A stretch of 64,000 nt of DNA from Mesostigma viride (GCA_009746045.1 RPFO01000130.1:333808-397807), one strand, 5' to 3'; positions 41,539 to 51,525 are shown, counted from the stretch's first letter. Notes: generated by a model not told the origin, from the letters alone. Translations and numbers: made by a program.

Positions 41539-42761
41539 AGTACCACCTGCGGCCCACCTGCCGCAAGAACGTGGACGAGCTGGGGCATTTGGACGTCCTG
41601 TGCCACAAGTGCCACGGGCCGCCCCACGGTGACCCCAAGGACTGCAAGCGGCCTCCTTACGGCAAGAAGTGTGAGTCTCCCTCTCATGCTGGCTTGAGTG
41701 TGCCTGCTTCACCTCTTTCATCTGCATGCCCCACTGTCAGAGCAGTGAGCAGTTCTGGAAAGGTGCTACAGCTGGTTTCAGAAGATTATGTCTCTAAACC
41801 AACCTTCACATCTATGGTTCCCAAGGTGTGCAGAGTGTCCCCAGCAGAGGATGCTCATATCAGTTTTCAGGAGCTTGCTTTGCAGTTGCATTTCCTTTAT
41901 GGGCATGAAGTGAGTGCAGAGGTGGTGGCAGCAGCAATAGGGGGGGCAGCACTCAGACGTGCATGCCAGGTGGTCAGATCCCACTGCCAGCATTGTCAGT
42001 TCAATGCACCCAAACCCCCTAAGTGGCATGTAGCTACCCCACCTAAGTGCAAGGGCAGGGTGGTAGGAGATGTCTTTCATATCAAAGGACAATCTTACTT
42101 GGCACTTAAAGATGCATGGTCAAGGTACACAACCATTGAACCATTACCTGGAATGGACAAGACACAGTTGCTCAGGGCTCTCTTGATTGCTCAGGCCAGG
42201 TACTACCCTGTGGAGGCATTGTTACTGGATCAGCAGTTCACGTGTCTTGCCAATGAACCAGGGTGTGAGGCTATTGATCTGGCTGGGCTAGAAGATCATG
42301 AGAGGCAAGGCATTATTGAAAGGGCCATCAGGTCCATTAAAACCCTTGTAGCCAAAGAAGATGGCAATCTGCTGGCTGACAGTGGGTCATATGCTGACAG
42401 AGCTCTGTGGTCCACCAGGTTGTGCCAAGTCCTCAACAGGAGGCCACTCATGAAAACCCCACAAGGGGTGGTCATTACACCAGATGGATTGCATGCAGGC
42501 ATTTATCCACCTGAGGTACTAGCCCTATACAACGCACAGCGAGCACAGACAGCTAGCAGGTTAGCTGTCAAGGATGCAAAGCATCCACGTCCCACCTTCA
42601 GAGAAGGGGATCAGGTCCTATTCTACAAGGAGTCGGGACTAGGCAAGGTGGGTACCTGGCATGGGCCAGCCACCATCCTAAAGTTTAACACCACTGGCAG
42701 GACAGTGTTAGTTAAACACAATGACACGGGAAAATTCACAGGTGTTCACCTCACAGGATGA
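41535..42761 (+). CDS. Integrase of element C
   Basis: After the knuckles, the zinc domain reads HFLYGH (H-X4-H) and CQVVRSHCQHC with C-X2-C. The catalytic core has D in VGDVFHIKGQ, then AWSRYTTIEPLPGM, D in ALLLDQQFTC and E in GIIERAIRSIK. The C-terminal region reads FREGDQVLFYKESGLGKVGTWHGPATILKFN, a beta-rich segment. It ends at 42,761 and the next ORF overlaps by four bases (ATGA). There is no protease motif between gag and integrase. It inserts the element DNA. Confidence 0.88.
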   Translation: MKYHLRPTCRKNVDELGHLDVLCHKCHGPPHGDPKDCKRPPYGKKCESPSHAGLSVPASPLSSACPTVRAVSSSGKVLQLVSEDYVSKPTFTSMVPKVCRVSPAEDAHISFQELALQLHFLYGHEVSAEVVAAAIGGAALRRACQVVRSHCQHCQFNAPKPPKWHVATPPKCKGRVVGDVFHIKGQSYLALKDAWSRYTTIEPLPGMDKTQLLRALLIAQARYYPVEALLLDQQFTCLANEPGCEAIDLAGLEDHERQGIIERAIRSIKTLVAKEDGNLLADSGSYADRALWSTRLCQVLNRRPLMKTPQGVVITPDGLHAGIYPPEVLALYNAQRAQTASRLAVKDAKHPRPTFREGDQVLFYKESGLGKVGTWHGPATILKFNTTGRTVLVKHNDTGKFTGVHLTG

Positions 42762-43455
42762 AATTGTATTTTCCAACTGTGTCAGACGTGGCAGAGGAGG
42801 AAGAGCTGTTGGCCGACAGCCCTGTACAGTTGCCTGGCATCCCAGCGTTGCCCAGTGAGTGGTTGTTTGGAACACCCACTGGTGAGTGTGAGAGCCACAC
42901 CCACTGTGACACCCAGGTCACCCTTGATGATTGCAGGCAGTCACTGCAGGCTTGGCCCCCTGCAGCAGAGGGTCACATTGGCAAAACAGGTGATCAGCAA
43001 CCTATCACCTCTTCAAGTGTGAACATAGCTCAGCCACTAGCTGCACCTTCCAAACGCAGCCTAGCAGACGCTGTTCGCATTTTACAAGCAGCTCATAGAG
43101 CCAAAGCTCAAACTGCTGCAGGATCAGCTAAGGTGGGGAAGGTTGGGCAGAATGACAATAGCCCATTTATGGTTGCAGTGGACACACAAGCCCAGGTCAG
43201 CATTATCAGTGCCCTGGCTGTGCCCCATTGCCTTTGGAACCTTCACCCTGGCACCATGTGGCTGATTTCTCAGGGCAGTCATCCCTCAAGGTATTAGGTC
43301 AGGTCATGTTGACTATACTCGGTATCCCCACTCCTTTTCAGGTATTGGAAGGTTATAAAGGGAATGCTTTGTTGGGGGATCCTTTTCTCTGTTACCCTGG
43401 TGTCCTATCTCCAGTGATAGACTATCCATCCAGGACATGGGTGGTGTTGATCTGA
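42758..43455 (+). pseudogene. Aspartic protease region of element C, frameshifted
   Basis: The first frame (42,758-43,297) has an acidic linker, then SLADAVRILQAAHRAKAQ and the active-site loop VAVDTQAQVSIISA (about 43,180). A frame change near 43,230 leads to SLKVLGQVMLTILGIPTPFQVLEGYKGNALLG and DPFLCYPGVL. These match the A/B protease in order: DT.-QVSII, FxVLEGY, ALLG..FL. Gly of DTG is replaced by Gln. Located between integrase and RT. Confidence 0.7.
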
Positions 43456-44616
43456 ATCATTTCAAAATTTCTCTTGAAAAACTTCTTAACACCAACATTG
43501 CTTCTGTAAAATTTGCTACACCCAAGTATGCCCCAGGGCAAGAACCCTGTGTGGCAGACTTGGTTCACAACCAAAAACTTCATCCCAACTCATTTGGATT
43601 GGGCAAGCATGATGTGGCTAAAATGTCTCCTCTTTCTTATGAACAGATAGAGCAAGACTGTCGCACACACATAGGATTCCTAAAATGGGTGGAGGCCTTT
43701 AACAAGGCCAGGGAAGAATGGGTAGTGCCAGATCCTCTTAGTCCTTCTCATACTCCACCTGTCACACCTATTGACAAAAAGCCTGCAGGGTGCAAGCACT
43801 TGCGCCTGAAGTTTGTGTGTAAACATAAGCCAGCAGCAGATGGGTCAGTCATTTTCATGCTAGACCTTGTGTGACAGAGTTCAAGGGCACCACTGATCTG
43901 ACAGAGGCAGAGTTGTACACGCCAGGCATTCAGCAAACATCCTAAAAATCTTGCTGTCTGTCTTTGTGGGTCATCTCAATGATGGGGATGACTATGTATG
44001 TAAGGCTACAGACATTAAAAGGGCTTTCCTGAAAGGCTCACCTGAGATAGCACAACAAGTGTGGCATGGTCAGGTGTATGTAGTCTCCACTCCCAGAGTT
44101 TGGGCAAAACACATCCCTCAGCAGTACCTGAAAGCTAACATAGGTGTTGAAGGGCTGCAATCAGCTCCTCGCATTTTCAGGATGTCAGCTCAGGCTGTGT
44201 TTGAAAAGCTAGGGGCTAGATATGATGACATAGACCCTTGCTTCTTTGTGGTCCCACACCCTCATGGCATTCTCACCTTTGTGTGGCATGGGGATGATCA
44301 GCTGATTGCTGGGCCAAGGCGTGCTGTGGATGATTTTATTCAACAAGTGTCACAGCATTTTGAGATTGGCAAGCAAGTAGAGCTGGGCACCACTGCCATA
44401 AAATTTTGTGGCACAATGTTACAACTCCAGCAGCATCAAAACCAGTGGGTGTGTGCACTTACTCTCCCAATGATTACATGCACAGCTGCTTGGAGGTTTT
44501 GCAAACAAAAATCAAACCTGGAGCCTGTCCTACCATTAGAGGCAAGCTGGGGTGGTTGTGCTCAACGTGTGCACCTCACCTGGCTGTGGTTAGCAGAGTT
44601 GATGATGATGTCTTGA
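43437..44616 (+). pseudogene. RT of element C, two frames
   Basis: First part (43,437-43,874) ends GCKHLRLKFVCKHKPAADGS. A frame change (about 43,860) gives RPCVTEFKGTTDLTEAELYTPG and leads to the second part, from 43,951. That part has CKATDIKRAFLKGSPEIA (first Asp), GLQSAPRIFRMSAQAVFEKL, DPCFFVV and TFVWHGDDQLIAG (HGDD active site), then QVELGTTAIKFCGTMLQ. Near 44,460 the frame changes again into the RNase H frame. It copies RNA into DNA. HGDD instead of YxDD is shared with A and B. Confidence 0.8.
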
Positions 44617-45224
44617 TGCAAGTAGGTCACAAAGCCATCACCAAAACTCTCCAGGAAGGCCCTCCCCTTATCTTGCACTCCTTGGATCTCCACAAAACCA
44701 TTCACATCCAAGCTATGATGGATAGTTCCATGGAGTCCAGGCAGATTACCAAGTTGCAGGCAAGGGAGTCAGGCTTGTATTTTGTGCAGAATGATGATGC
44801 ACCCTTGTCTCTCATTTCATGGTACAGCCGGTTGCATAGACGCAAGGCTGTCAGCAGCAATGCTGCTGAGTGCAGGGCAGTGGTGTCAGCAGTGCTTCAT
44901 GCCAGGTACTTGAATCATGTGCTGGTTTGGTTGCAGATGCAAGCAGGCAGCAATGCTGGGGTGGTGGCACACTTGCTCACTGACAGTCAGTCAGTCCTCA
45001 GTTTCCTTGCTAACCCCTATGCTGTGCACACTGATCTTGACTGGGTGGTCCTTAAACAGGAGTCCACCTACTGGGAGTCCACCCGTCACGTGGAGGACAA
45101 ACACAACGCTGCTGATGCACTCACTAAAGTGCCTCAGCAGGCAGCTGAACAATATCAGCTGTTGTACCACTTGATGAACCCCTATGGCAAGCAGGCAACC
45201 CTGCCCCATAGGGGGGACGCCTAG
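44460..45224 (+). CDS. RT thumb/connection and RNase H of element C
   Basis: Reads TYSPNDYMHSCLEVL, GKLGWLCSTCAPHLAVVSRV, then RNase H: QAMMDSSMESRQITKLQ, SWYSRLHRRKAVSSNAAECRA, HLLTDSQSVLSFL and HNAADALTKVPQQA. These supply the Asp/Glu/Asp/Asp residues and the Copia-type ADALTK end. It stops at 45,224. Confidence 0.85.
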   Translation, partial: YSPNDYMHSCLEVLQTKIKPGACPTIRGKLGWLCSTCAPHLAVVSRVDDDVLMQVGHKAITKTLQEGPPLILHSLDLHKTIHIQAMMDSSMESRQITKLQARESGLYFVQNDDAPLSLISWYSRLHRRKAVSSNAAECRAVVSAVLHARYLNHVLVWLQMQAGSNAGVVAHLLTDSQSVLSFLANPYAVHTDLDWVVLKQESTYWESTRHVEDKHNAADALTKVPQQAAEQYQLLYHLMNPYGKQATLPHRGDA

Positions 45225-46393
45225 CAGGGTCCTGTTCACCAGGGCCGCCTAGGTCACCCAGTACCCCTTGGGCAGGTCCAAGGGGTAGGTTGTGGCTTCC
45301 AGCAAGGGGGTTGGTTGGAGTCTGTTTTCATACATCTGCGTGCCCTATGCCCAATAAAATCTGTTTTGATTTTTTCAACACCATGGAATTTCGTTATGCA
45401 CACCTTCATAGGTGGGCATGGGATGTATCTCACACTTTTTCCACTAGGGCGTATGCCTTGGTGGATTGGCCTTGAGCTCAGTGGCTCAGGTGCCCCCATT
45501 CAAGTGGAGGGTCAAAGCTCCCTTGACAGGTGGTTACCCAGGACCCCAGCTCACTGTGGATCTCCTGGGCCATCTGGCCTCACTGTTCAGTGGCAGTAAA
45601 GGCATGGGTGCTGTCATGTTGTCTAGTACAACGTGCTCAGTCCAGGTGCAGGATGAAATATTCCTGTCACCTGTCACCAGGACTTCAGCCACCATGTGCA
45701 GGGCAGGGGTGGCTGGTCTCACACGTTGTGCAGGTGCAACGTGGACAGGTCCAGGATGTCATAGTCCTGTCACCTGTCACCAGGAATTCAGCCACCACTG
45801 TGCAGGGCAGGGGTGGCTGGTCCTCACACGTTGTGCAGGTGCAACGTGGACAGGTCCAGGATGTCATAGTCCTGTCACCTGTCACTATAGGACTTCAGCT
45901 CCCTCTGTGCAGGGCAGGGGTGGCTGGTCCTCACATGTTGTGCAGGTGCAACATGGACAGTGCAGGGTGCAATAAACCTGTCTACTGTCACTCCTCAGGT
46001 TGCAGGTAACCTGAGCTCAGTTGACCCAGCCTGGCTGGGTATTTTTTTCTCTGAGTGGGCGATGATGATGGAACAACATGGAACCTCTTAAACGGTTACC
46101 TTGGCATTTTTACAATGGCTCTCTTGGCTGGTGATGCACTCCCTGGATAGGCAGACAGGCATAGCTATCTCCCTTGTGAGCTCGCGAGGAGGAGGAACTC
46201 CCCGGGCATGTTGAGCTAAACGTGATACCATCACAAGTATTGCACGAGTTCTGGGGCCCATCTTTTTCAGTCCAGATGTTGCAGTATGGGTGTCAGTTGC
46301 TCAGCACCTCAGTCAGCTTGGAGTCAGTCTCCTAGCTGGGCAGGATCAGGCTTGAAGTCGCTAGCCTTCAACCTGAAAGGAAAACATAATGGG
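45225..46393 (+). other. 3' untranslated region of element C
   Basis: No gene. Contains the tandem repeats below, CCCAATAAAATCTG near 45,349 and GTGCAATAAACC near 45,968 (polyadenylation-like). It ends GGAAAACATAATGGG, a weak purine tract, just before the 3' LTR. Confidence 0.7.
45640..45975 (+). repeat. Three ~105-bp tandem units
   Basis: Units repeat GTGCAGGGCAGGGGTGGCTG at 45,696, 45,800 and 45,907. Each continues CACRTTGTGCAGGTGCAAC and GGACAG. The related text CTGTCACCTGTCACCAGG precedes each. Confidence 0.9.
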
Positions 46394-46854
46394 AGTTAGA
46401 TGAGATGCTTAGGCTGACACACGGATTTCCGGCCTGCGCGCCGCGTATTGCCTACCGCGGCTGAGCGGGACACCTCAGCACTGTACGGCAGGTCGTACGG
46501 TACTGAGGTGTCATGTGGACCGGTGTGCGGTTAGCGCCAGACTGTGCATAGGCTCTAGCTCGACCCGCCAGATCCGGGTTATCCGGGTCTGACGGGCCGT
46601 CGGAGTGTAGTTGATGCTAGTGACGTGGTCGCATGGCATTGCAGTGTACAGTTGTCCACTGGTAGGTGCTGCAGGTAGCACCGCCATAGGCATATAGGCG
46701 TAGCACTGGGGAGTGCCGCAGCACCCGAGTTTGCCCAGACGTTCCATTCTGAGCCCTCAAAGCTTACACTACTCTCATTGTATTATTGCTAATACAACCA
46801 TCCTTCCGTTTCAGCTTTCGGCAGTTGTCCATCGTCGTTAGACTCCATCCAACT
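46394..46854 (+). repeat. 3' LTR of element C
   Basis: 461 bp, AGTTAGATGAG to CATCCAACT. Relative to the 5' LTR it has one 4-base and two 1-base insertions and no substitutions that I could see. Followed by CCCTC. Confidence 0.93.
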
Positions 46855-47278
46855 CCCTCCAGATTATTGGACTTGACCTCAGGCCCTCCAGGCCTTTGAG
46901 GATTTTAAGGAACTCAGTGTGAATGTCCCTTTTCCATACAGCAGGCACCCTGACATAGAAAGGCGTCTTGCCCTCCCACTTTTCCTGTGCCACATCTGCA
47001 TCCCCCTCCAGAAATGCCCTCTTGAAGTCTACCACCACTGAGCCATAGTCCAAGCCCTTGTTGAGAAGGCCTAGAAATACACACAGCAGCAGCCTCCAAG
47101 TGTCATGCAGCATGCCAGGGGTATACAACTCCTCAGCAGTGCACTCACCAGTACCCTTGAACTCATTCAGCACTGGCCTGACATGTGGTACCTTGACCCC
47201 GTCCACCTCCTTCATCTTGATGACAAACTTGAGTTTGAGTAGACGTCGTGCAGGAGGCAGGTCATTGACAGGTTCCAC
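46855..47278 (-). pseudogene. RT of element B, N-terminal part
   Basis: Minus-strand text EPVNDLPPARRLLKLKFVIK, VRPVLNEFKGTGECTAEEL, then GSVVVDFKRAFLEGDADVA and SSPIIWRE, where element C begins. This copy preserves the join that is split in A, so it shows the uninterrupted target of the non-autonomous element. Confidence 0.88.
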
Positions 47279-47867
47279 GCATTTCTTGGAGATCCAGTCC
47301 AGGCTCCCCAGATTTAATCAGACCCAGTGTGACCTGGGGACACATAATGGGAGAGGACATGAGCTTCACCAGGCCTTGGTAGTTGATAGGGCTGTGTCCA
47401 GCAAGTGAGTGAGGACCAATGCCCAAACTGCTTGGATGACTAGCAGCTGGCAATATGAGGTCATCAACCAAGGGCTCCTGCCCCTGGCACACTTGCACAC
47501 GCTTAACCGTCCTGGTTACTGCACGTGATAGGTGAGTGGTCCTGAAATTAATCAGTGGGACCTGACCAGCCCCTTCCTTAGTCAGGAGAGAGGACGTGAT
47601 CACTACCCCATCCTGGCATAGGAAATTCTGCCCCAGAAGAGCAGGTCCCTGATAGCCCTCCAAGACACAAAATGCAGTGTCCTGTCCAAGGATAGGAATA
47701 GATACCTCACCCAGTACCTTCACGTGTACCCCGCCACTGAAGTCAGACACAAACTGATAGCTGGGCTCAGTCATGCTGTACCCTGCTGCAGCTCTGGTCC
47801 CAATGATGGAGACCTGAGAATTAGTGTCTACCTCTAAGGCAGTGTCCAGCCCCAGCCAGATTGCCAT
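47262..47867 (-). CDS. Aspartic protease of element B
   Basis: Same domain as in A: VDTNSQVSIIG, VLGEVSIPILGQDTAFCVLE, ALLGQNFL, then a C-terminal spacer ending EMRGTCQ at a stop. The RT frame is +1 relative to it. Four extra bases (CTGG) at about 47,858 separate this frame from the integrase-linker frame, unlike A. Active-site Gly replaced by Asn. Confidence 0.8.
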   Translation of the reverse strand: MAIWLGLDTALEVDTNSQVSIIGTRAAAGYSMTEPSYQFVSDFSGGVHVKVLGEVSIPILGQDTAFCVLEGYQGPALLGQNFLCQDGVVITSSLLTKEGAGQVPLINFRTTHLSRAVTRTVKRVQVCQGQEPLVDDLILPAASHPSSLGIGPHSLAGHSPINYQGLVKLMSSPIMCPQVTLGLIKSGEPGLDLQEMRGTCQ

Positions 47868-49329
47868 GCCACCTGAGCTTGGCTACCTTGGGCTGCTTCT
47901 TGGCTCTTTGCAGAGCCCCAATCAATCCAGCCAAACTAGTCCCCCTGGGCTTGGTTAGAGCCTTGGGCTTGACAGTTGACTCCCCAGCTGTTGACCTTGC
48001 AACCTGTTCAACAGGTACCTCTGCAACCTGGCCAGGGCTGACAGATTCCCCTGCAACAGATGTGGTCGTTGCGTCAGTGATGTCACCTGGGACCTGAAAA
48101 TCCTGCAGGTCCTGTGAGCCTTGTGCCTGACTGCCCTCATTCATCAGGTTAGGCTTGACATATGACCAACTCAGCCGGTGCACATGCTTTGGTTCGTCCT
48201 CCATGCTGACCAAGCATGCGTGGCTAGCTTCATCAACCTGGGTAACCACCCCAGGACTCCAGCTACCACGTTTGCCATAAAGGCTAGGTTCCTTCCAAGC
48301 TAGGACCTTCTGACCCACTTGTGGCTCCAGCATCTTCCAACCCCGGTCCTTCTCCCTCAGCTTGGCAAAGGTGACATGTGCAGCTTGCTTCCAGCCCTCC
48401 AGCACATGTGGGGGGCACAGGCCATGATATAGACCCATTGGGCTGACAGCAACTCCATCATAGTAGAAATTGACCCTGCTGTTCAGCTGCTGCTCCACGT
48501 TCCTCAGCCATGCACTCCTGACAAGTGCAGGTGCAGACAAGGGTACCCAGTCTTCAGAGATGATCAATTTCTTGACCTCCTGGATTGCCCTCTCTATAGC
48601 ACCCTGCTGCCCATGAGCCTCCCTAGGTGTAACCAGCAACTCAGGAAGGGTGGGATCACCCTTGAGATGCTGAAACTGCATGTCCACCTGGATCCTTGTG
48701 GTAGGAAACTTGGCTCGTACATTCTGCAGGGCAGCCAGCAAGTACCTGTTCTTCATAGAAGGTAAATGCTCTAGCACCTTGTACTTTGTGTACCTGTCCA
48801 CGCACACCAACAGTTGCATGCCCCTGATGTGTTGGATATCACACTGCAGATCACCAATACTCTGAGGTAGAGCTTTGGCATGTGATTTCCTGGGCTTGTT
48901 GGAGGACAACTGGCACTTACACCGTGAGGCAGCTTGCTGACACGCCTTGAGAAGGGGTGCCCTGCCCATACGGAAGGCAAAGTTGTTTGACAGAGAAGTG
49001 GCATGCCCAAACATGTTGTGGATTCGGGCACCCAACTCCTGGTACACAGAGGAAGCAGTCCCTGGCACAGTCAGGACTGTGCTGTCAGGTTGTCCAGCAT
49101 CACCATGCTGACTTCCATCCTGTTCTGACTCAGAGCCTGAGTCACCCTGCTCATGCCCAACACCTGGACCGCCAGCAGGGACCACATGCATACCACCAGA
49201 GGCCTTCACACCCCTCTGTGGTTGTACATTGGTTTCTCTCAAAATGAGAGGTCCACCCTCGTGCCCAGCACGAGGATGCATGGGGTCAGACATTCTTACA
49301 GCTGCACCAGCTGTCAAGGACGTCTTCAT
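47821..49329 (-). CDS. Integrase of element B
   Basis: Starts MKTSLTAGAAVRMSD and is the same as A apart from one clear residue change (GWKQAAHV versus GWKHAAHV) over some 430 residues. HNMFGH zinc start, catalytic D, D, E in CDIQHI, VDMQFQ and GAIERAIQ. Unlike A it stays open through FQVPGDITDATTTS, into the linker GLIGALQRAKKQPKVAKLRW, before frameshifting at the protease. So integrase and protease were probably one polyprotein. Confidence 0.88.
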   Translation of the reverse strand: MKTSLTAGAAVRMSDPMHPRAGHEGGPLILRETNVQPQRGVKASGGMHVVPAGGPGVGHEQGDSGSESEQDGSQHGDAGQPDSTVLTVPGTASSVYQELGARIHNMFGHATSLSNNFAFRMGRAPLLKACQQAASRCKCQLSSNKPRKSHAKALPQSIGDLQCDIQHIRGMQLLVCVDRYTKYKVLEHLPSMKNRYLLAALQNVRAKFPTTRIQVDMQFQHLKGDPTLPELLVTPREAHGQQGAIERAIQEVKKLIISEDWVPLSAPALVRSAWLRNVEQQLNSRVNFYYDGVAVSPMGLYHGLCPPHVLEGWKQAAHVTFAKLREKDRGWKMLEPQVGQKVLAWKEPSLYGKRGSWSPGVVTQVDEASHACLVSMEDEPKHVHRLSWSYVKPNLMNEGSQAQGSQDLQDFQVPGDITDATTTSVAGESVSPGQVAEVPVEQVARSTAGESTVKPKALTKPRGTSLAGLIGALQRAKKQPKVAKLRWHGNLAGAGHCLRGRH

Positions 49330-49470
49330 AGGAACCTGTACCTCTCCAGGTGACCTGGGGCCATCCTGAACCTGGAGATCACCCTCTTGTTGCCCAGATA
49401 TAAAATCTGCATTGGAGCACCTGGCCCCCCCCTTGGGTGAATTAAGGTGTGTAGGGGTTGCCTCAGACAG

Positions 49471-50586
49471 TCACTGCTCCTTGTTTTCTTCTTGTTGACT
49501 GCCCTTTGAAGGCTGGCCTGCCTGGGACTTGTTCTTGTTGTTGTTGTTGTTGTTGTTACTCTTGGTGCTGCCCTGGCCCTGGGTCTTCTTGAAGCTGGGA
49601 CACTCCTTCTTGATGTGCCCCCACCCCTTGCACAGGTAGCACTGGATCTTTGACTTGCCCTGGCCTCCTCCCCCGTTGTCAGGCGCGTTACCCTGCCTGG
49701 GCTTGCCACCCACCCTCCTGAACACCGACTTGGCATGTGATTGCCCGTCAGGGTCGGGTGAATGGTTCGCCTTCCGCTTGTTGTGGTTGCCCCCACGTCC
49801 TCCTTGGCTTCTGTCAGCCTCAGCAGACGCCTTGGAGCCCCCCTGGGCACGCCCACCTGCGTGGGTAGCCTTCACAGCTGGCACTCCACCCTCAAACAGC
49901 TCCTCTGCCTCGAGTGCTTGTTTGATTATGACCTTGTAGGCCTTGAGGGTAGAGTGTGGGGCACACATGACCTTTAAAGAGCCACGTGTTGCCTTGTCCA
50001 GCCCAGAAACCTTGAGCCATTTTGTCGGGGCTATGTTGTCAGCAACATTAAAGCCATGAGCCCTGCCCTCCTCAACCATTTTACAATAGTTAAGGAAGTT
50101 TTGGATAAGGTCTCCTTTCACCTCCCACCCTTGGTATTTATCCTGCCAATGGATCCCCACCTTCTTCCGTTGATCCTCTAGCAGCTCTCTTAGTTCTGCC
50201 ACGTAGAGTGCCCAGGCCTTGTTGGCCTTCTTGCACTCTCTAGTGAGGTCCTTTATCTGATCTGTACACTTGCCAAAAGTCTGGCTGCCAATCCAGATCT
50301 GATAATAGTTTGTACCACCGTACAAGCTTGGAAACCCCTCTAGCCCCTCCACAAACTCCTCAGCCTGCTTTGGCTTTGAGTCTGACGTGACAGGTTGCAG
50401 TTGATTAACAATAAGTAGACCCTGGGTGGTGAGATCATATCCAGAGACAGCATGTGTATTATTATTAATAGGTACATTGGTAATCTCGCCGGTAACCCCC
50501 ACGTCATCTACGTGGGCGGTCCCACTACCTGCACCTCCATTATTACCACTGGCTGGAGCACCCTTGCTACGGCGCCCGTCCGCCAT
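49471..50586 (-). CDS. Gag of element B, intact
   Basis: ATG at 50,586; MADGRRSKGAPASGNNGG. About 372 residues. Helical middle: ECKKANKAWALYVAELRELL, DKYQGWEVKGDLIQNFLNY, STLKAYKVIIKQALEAEELF. Then a basic Ser/Asn/Lys-rich linker and one zinc knuckle, IQCYLCKGWGHIKKECPSF (C-X2-C-X4-H-X4-C). The tail is Asn/Lys/Gln-rich from an AAC-type repeat. It would form the particle and bind RNA. A single zinc knuckle is usual for Copia gag. The copy in A is broken at several places by comparison. Confidence 0.88.
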   Translation of the reverse strand: MADGRRSKGAPASGNNGGAGSGTAHVDDVGVTGEITNVPINNNTHAVSGYDLTTQGLLIVNQLQPVTSDSKPKQAEEFVEGLEGFPSLYGGTNYYQIWIGSQTFGKCTDQIKDLTRECKKANKAWALYVAELRELLEDQRKKVGIHWQDKYQGWEVKGDLIQNFLNYCKMVEEGRAHGFNVADNIAPTKWLKVSGLDKATRGSLKVMCAPHSTLKAYKVIIKQALEAEELFEGGVPAVKATHAGGRAQGGSKASAEADRSQGGRGGNHNKRKANHSPDPDGQSHAKSVFRRVGGKPRQGNAPDNGGGGQGKSKIQCYLCKGWGHIKKECPSFKKTQGQGSTKSNNNNNNNKNKSQAGQPSKGSQQEENKEQ

Positions 50587-50751
50587 GATGTACAACAAGC
50601 TGTCTTAGCAAACACCAGAGTAAAGCAGCAAAAGAAAGTATGTACAACTGTCGACGAATGCCGCCTGCACCGGTGTCGCCGCCGCCCCCGCGAAACGCCG
50701 CTGAAAAGTCGACTAAGCGCCGACGAGCACTGGAAAAAATGGCCGACTTAT
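50587..50751 (-). promoter_or_regulatory. ORF0-gag spacer of element B
   Basis: Minus-strand sequence differs strongly from the A spacer. It has a pyrimidine-rich run (TTTCTTTTGCTGCTTTACTC) near the gag start and later AAGACAG, a possible splice acceptor. Confidence 0.3.
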
Positions 50752-51484
50752 TCAGTAGTCGAGGCCCCGGAAATCGCAGTACTCATATGTAAACTCAGGA
50801 TCCTCCATTTCCGGCGTGTGAGCCGGACCTGCACCGGTATGAATCAAAACCGGTGTGTTCGCCGGGTTTTGCGTCGGATCGAAAATTGCGATGCGCCGAC
50901 GCGCGACGAGACGAAGAGGATGAGTAAAAATGGACAGAAGCTCCCAGCCCGCGGGAATCCACTCTCGCAAGGCCGAAAGAAATGCGACCAGGTTGATGAG
51001 GACCTGTCGCTCGCGAGTGCGAACGCCGCGTGTAAGCAGCGAAAGCAATGCGATGTCCTGAAACAAATTTGTAGTGACCACCGGCGCGCCCCCCGTGCGC
51101 GTCGAGGCCCAGTTTTGCAAATTGCGCTGGTACCCGGTGAGCGAGGAAATTGCGTTGTCCACCTCCTCGATGGCGGTGGTGACTTCGTTCACCGAACGCA
51201 GGCCGCCTCGGACCTGAACCGTAAAAGCCGAAAGAATATTTCGGATTTGGTCTAATGGCCCGCGAATCGCCGGCACCAGCTGCGGCAGACGGGGGTTCTC
51301 GGGAAAATCTCCCAGCAAAGGGAGAGCTGCTCGCTGTCGACGATGTAACTCGTCGAGGGAAACCGTGACTTCGTCAAGAAGTGCTTGCCACGATGGCGCA
51401 GCCGGCCGTGGCTCGCGCGGACGCGTAACCGGTAATGGATCAGCCGGCGGAGCAGCTACCTCCTCGTCGGTGGGAATGCGGAAT
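50752..51484 (-). CDS. ORF0 of element B (leader ORF, unknown function)
   Basis: Minus-strand frame is open from within the LTR edge to a stop at 50,752. The part matching the A protein begins EEFRIPTDEEVAAPPADP near 51,484, where A has ATG-GAG-TTC; here the codon is GAA, so the start codon is unclear. It continues APSWQALLDEVTVSLDELHR, LPQLVPAIRGPLDQIRN, EEVDNAISSLTGYQRNLQNW, NLFQDIALLSLLTRGVRTRE, LVAFLSALREWIPAGWELL and ends YEYCDFRGLDY. It is helical with no known domain. Identity with A is only about 70 percent in the core and lower at the N-terminus, in sharp contrast to the near-identity of integrase, RT and LTRs. No indel breaks it. Confidence 0.7.
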
Positions 51485-51525
51485 TCTTCGGAATTTGGCC
51501 TGATCGTGAAAAGGCGAGTAATACG

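Larger units (their letters stand above)
38274..46854 (+). mobile_element. Copia-like element C, complete, inserted in RT of element B
   Basis: 8,581 bp with LTRs of 455 and 461 bp that differ only by three small indels by eye. CCCTC lies on both sides (38,269-38,273 and 46,855-46,859), and the uninterrupted A sequence confirms a single copy in the empty site. Gene order is a leader ORF, gag with zinc knuckles, integrase, protease, RT and RNase H. It is a different family from A/B but shares the same unusual layout and altered active sites. The near-identical LTRs mean a very recent insertion, yet several frameshifts are present. Confidence 0.93.
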
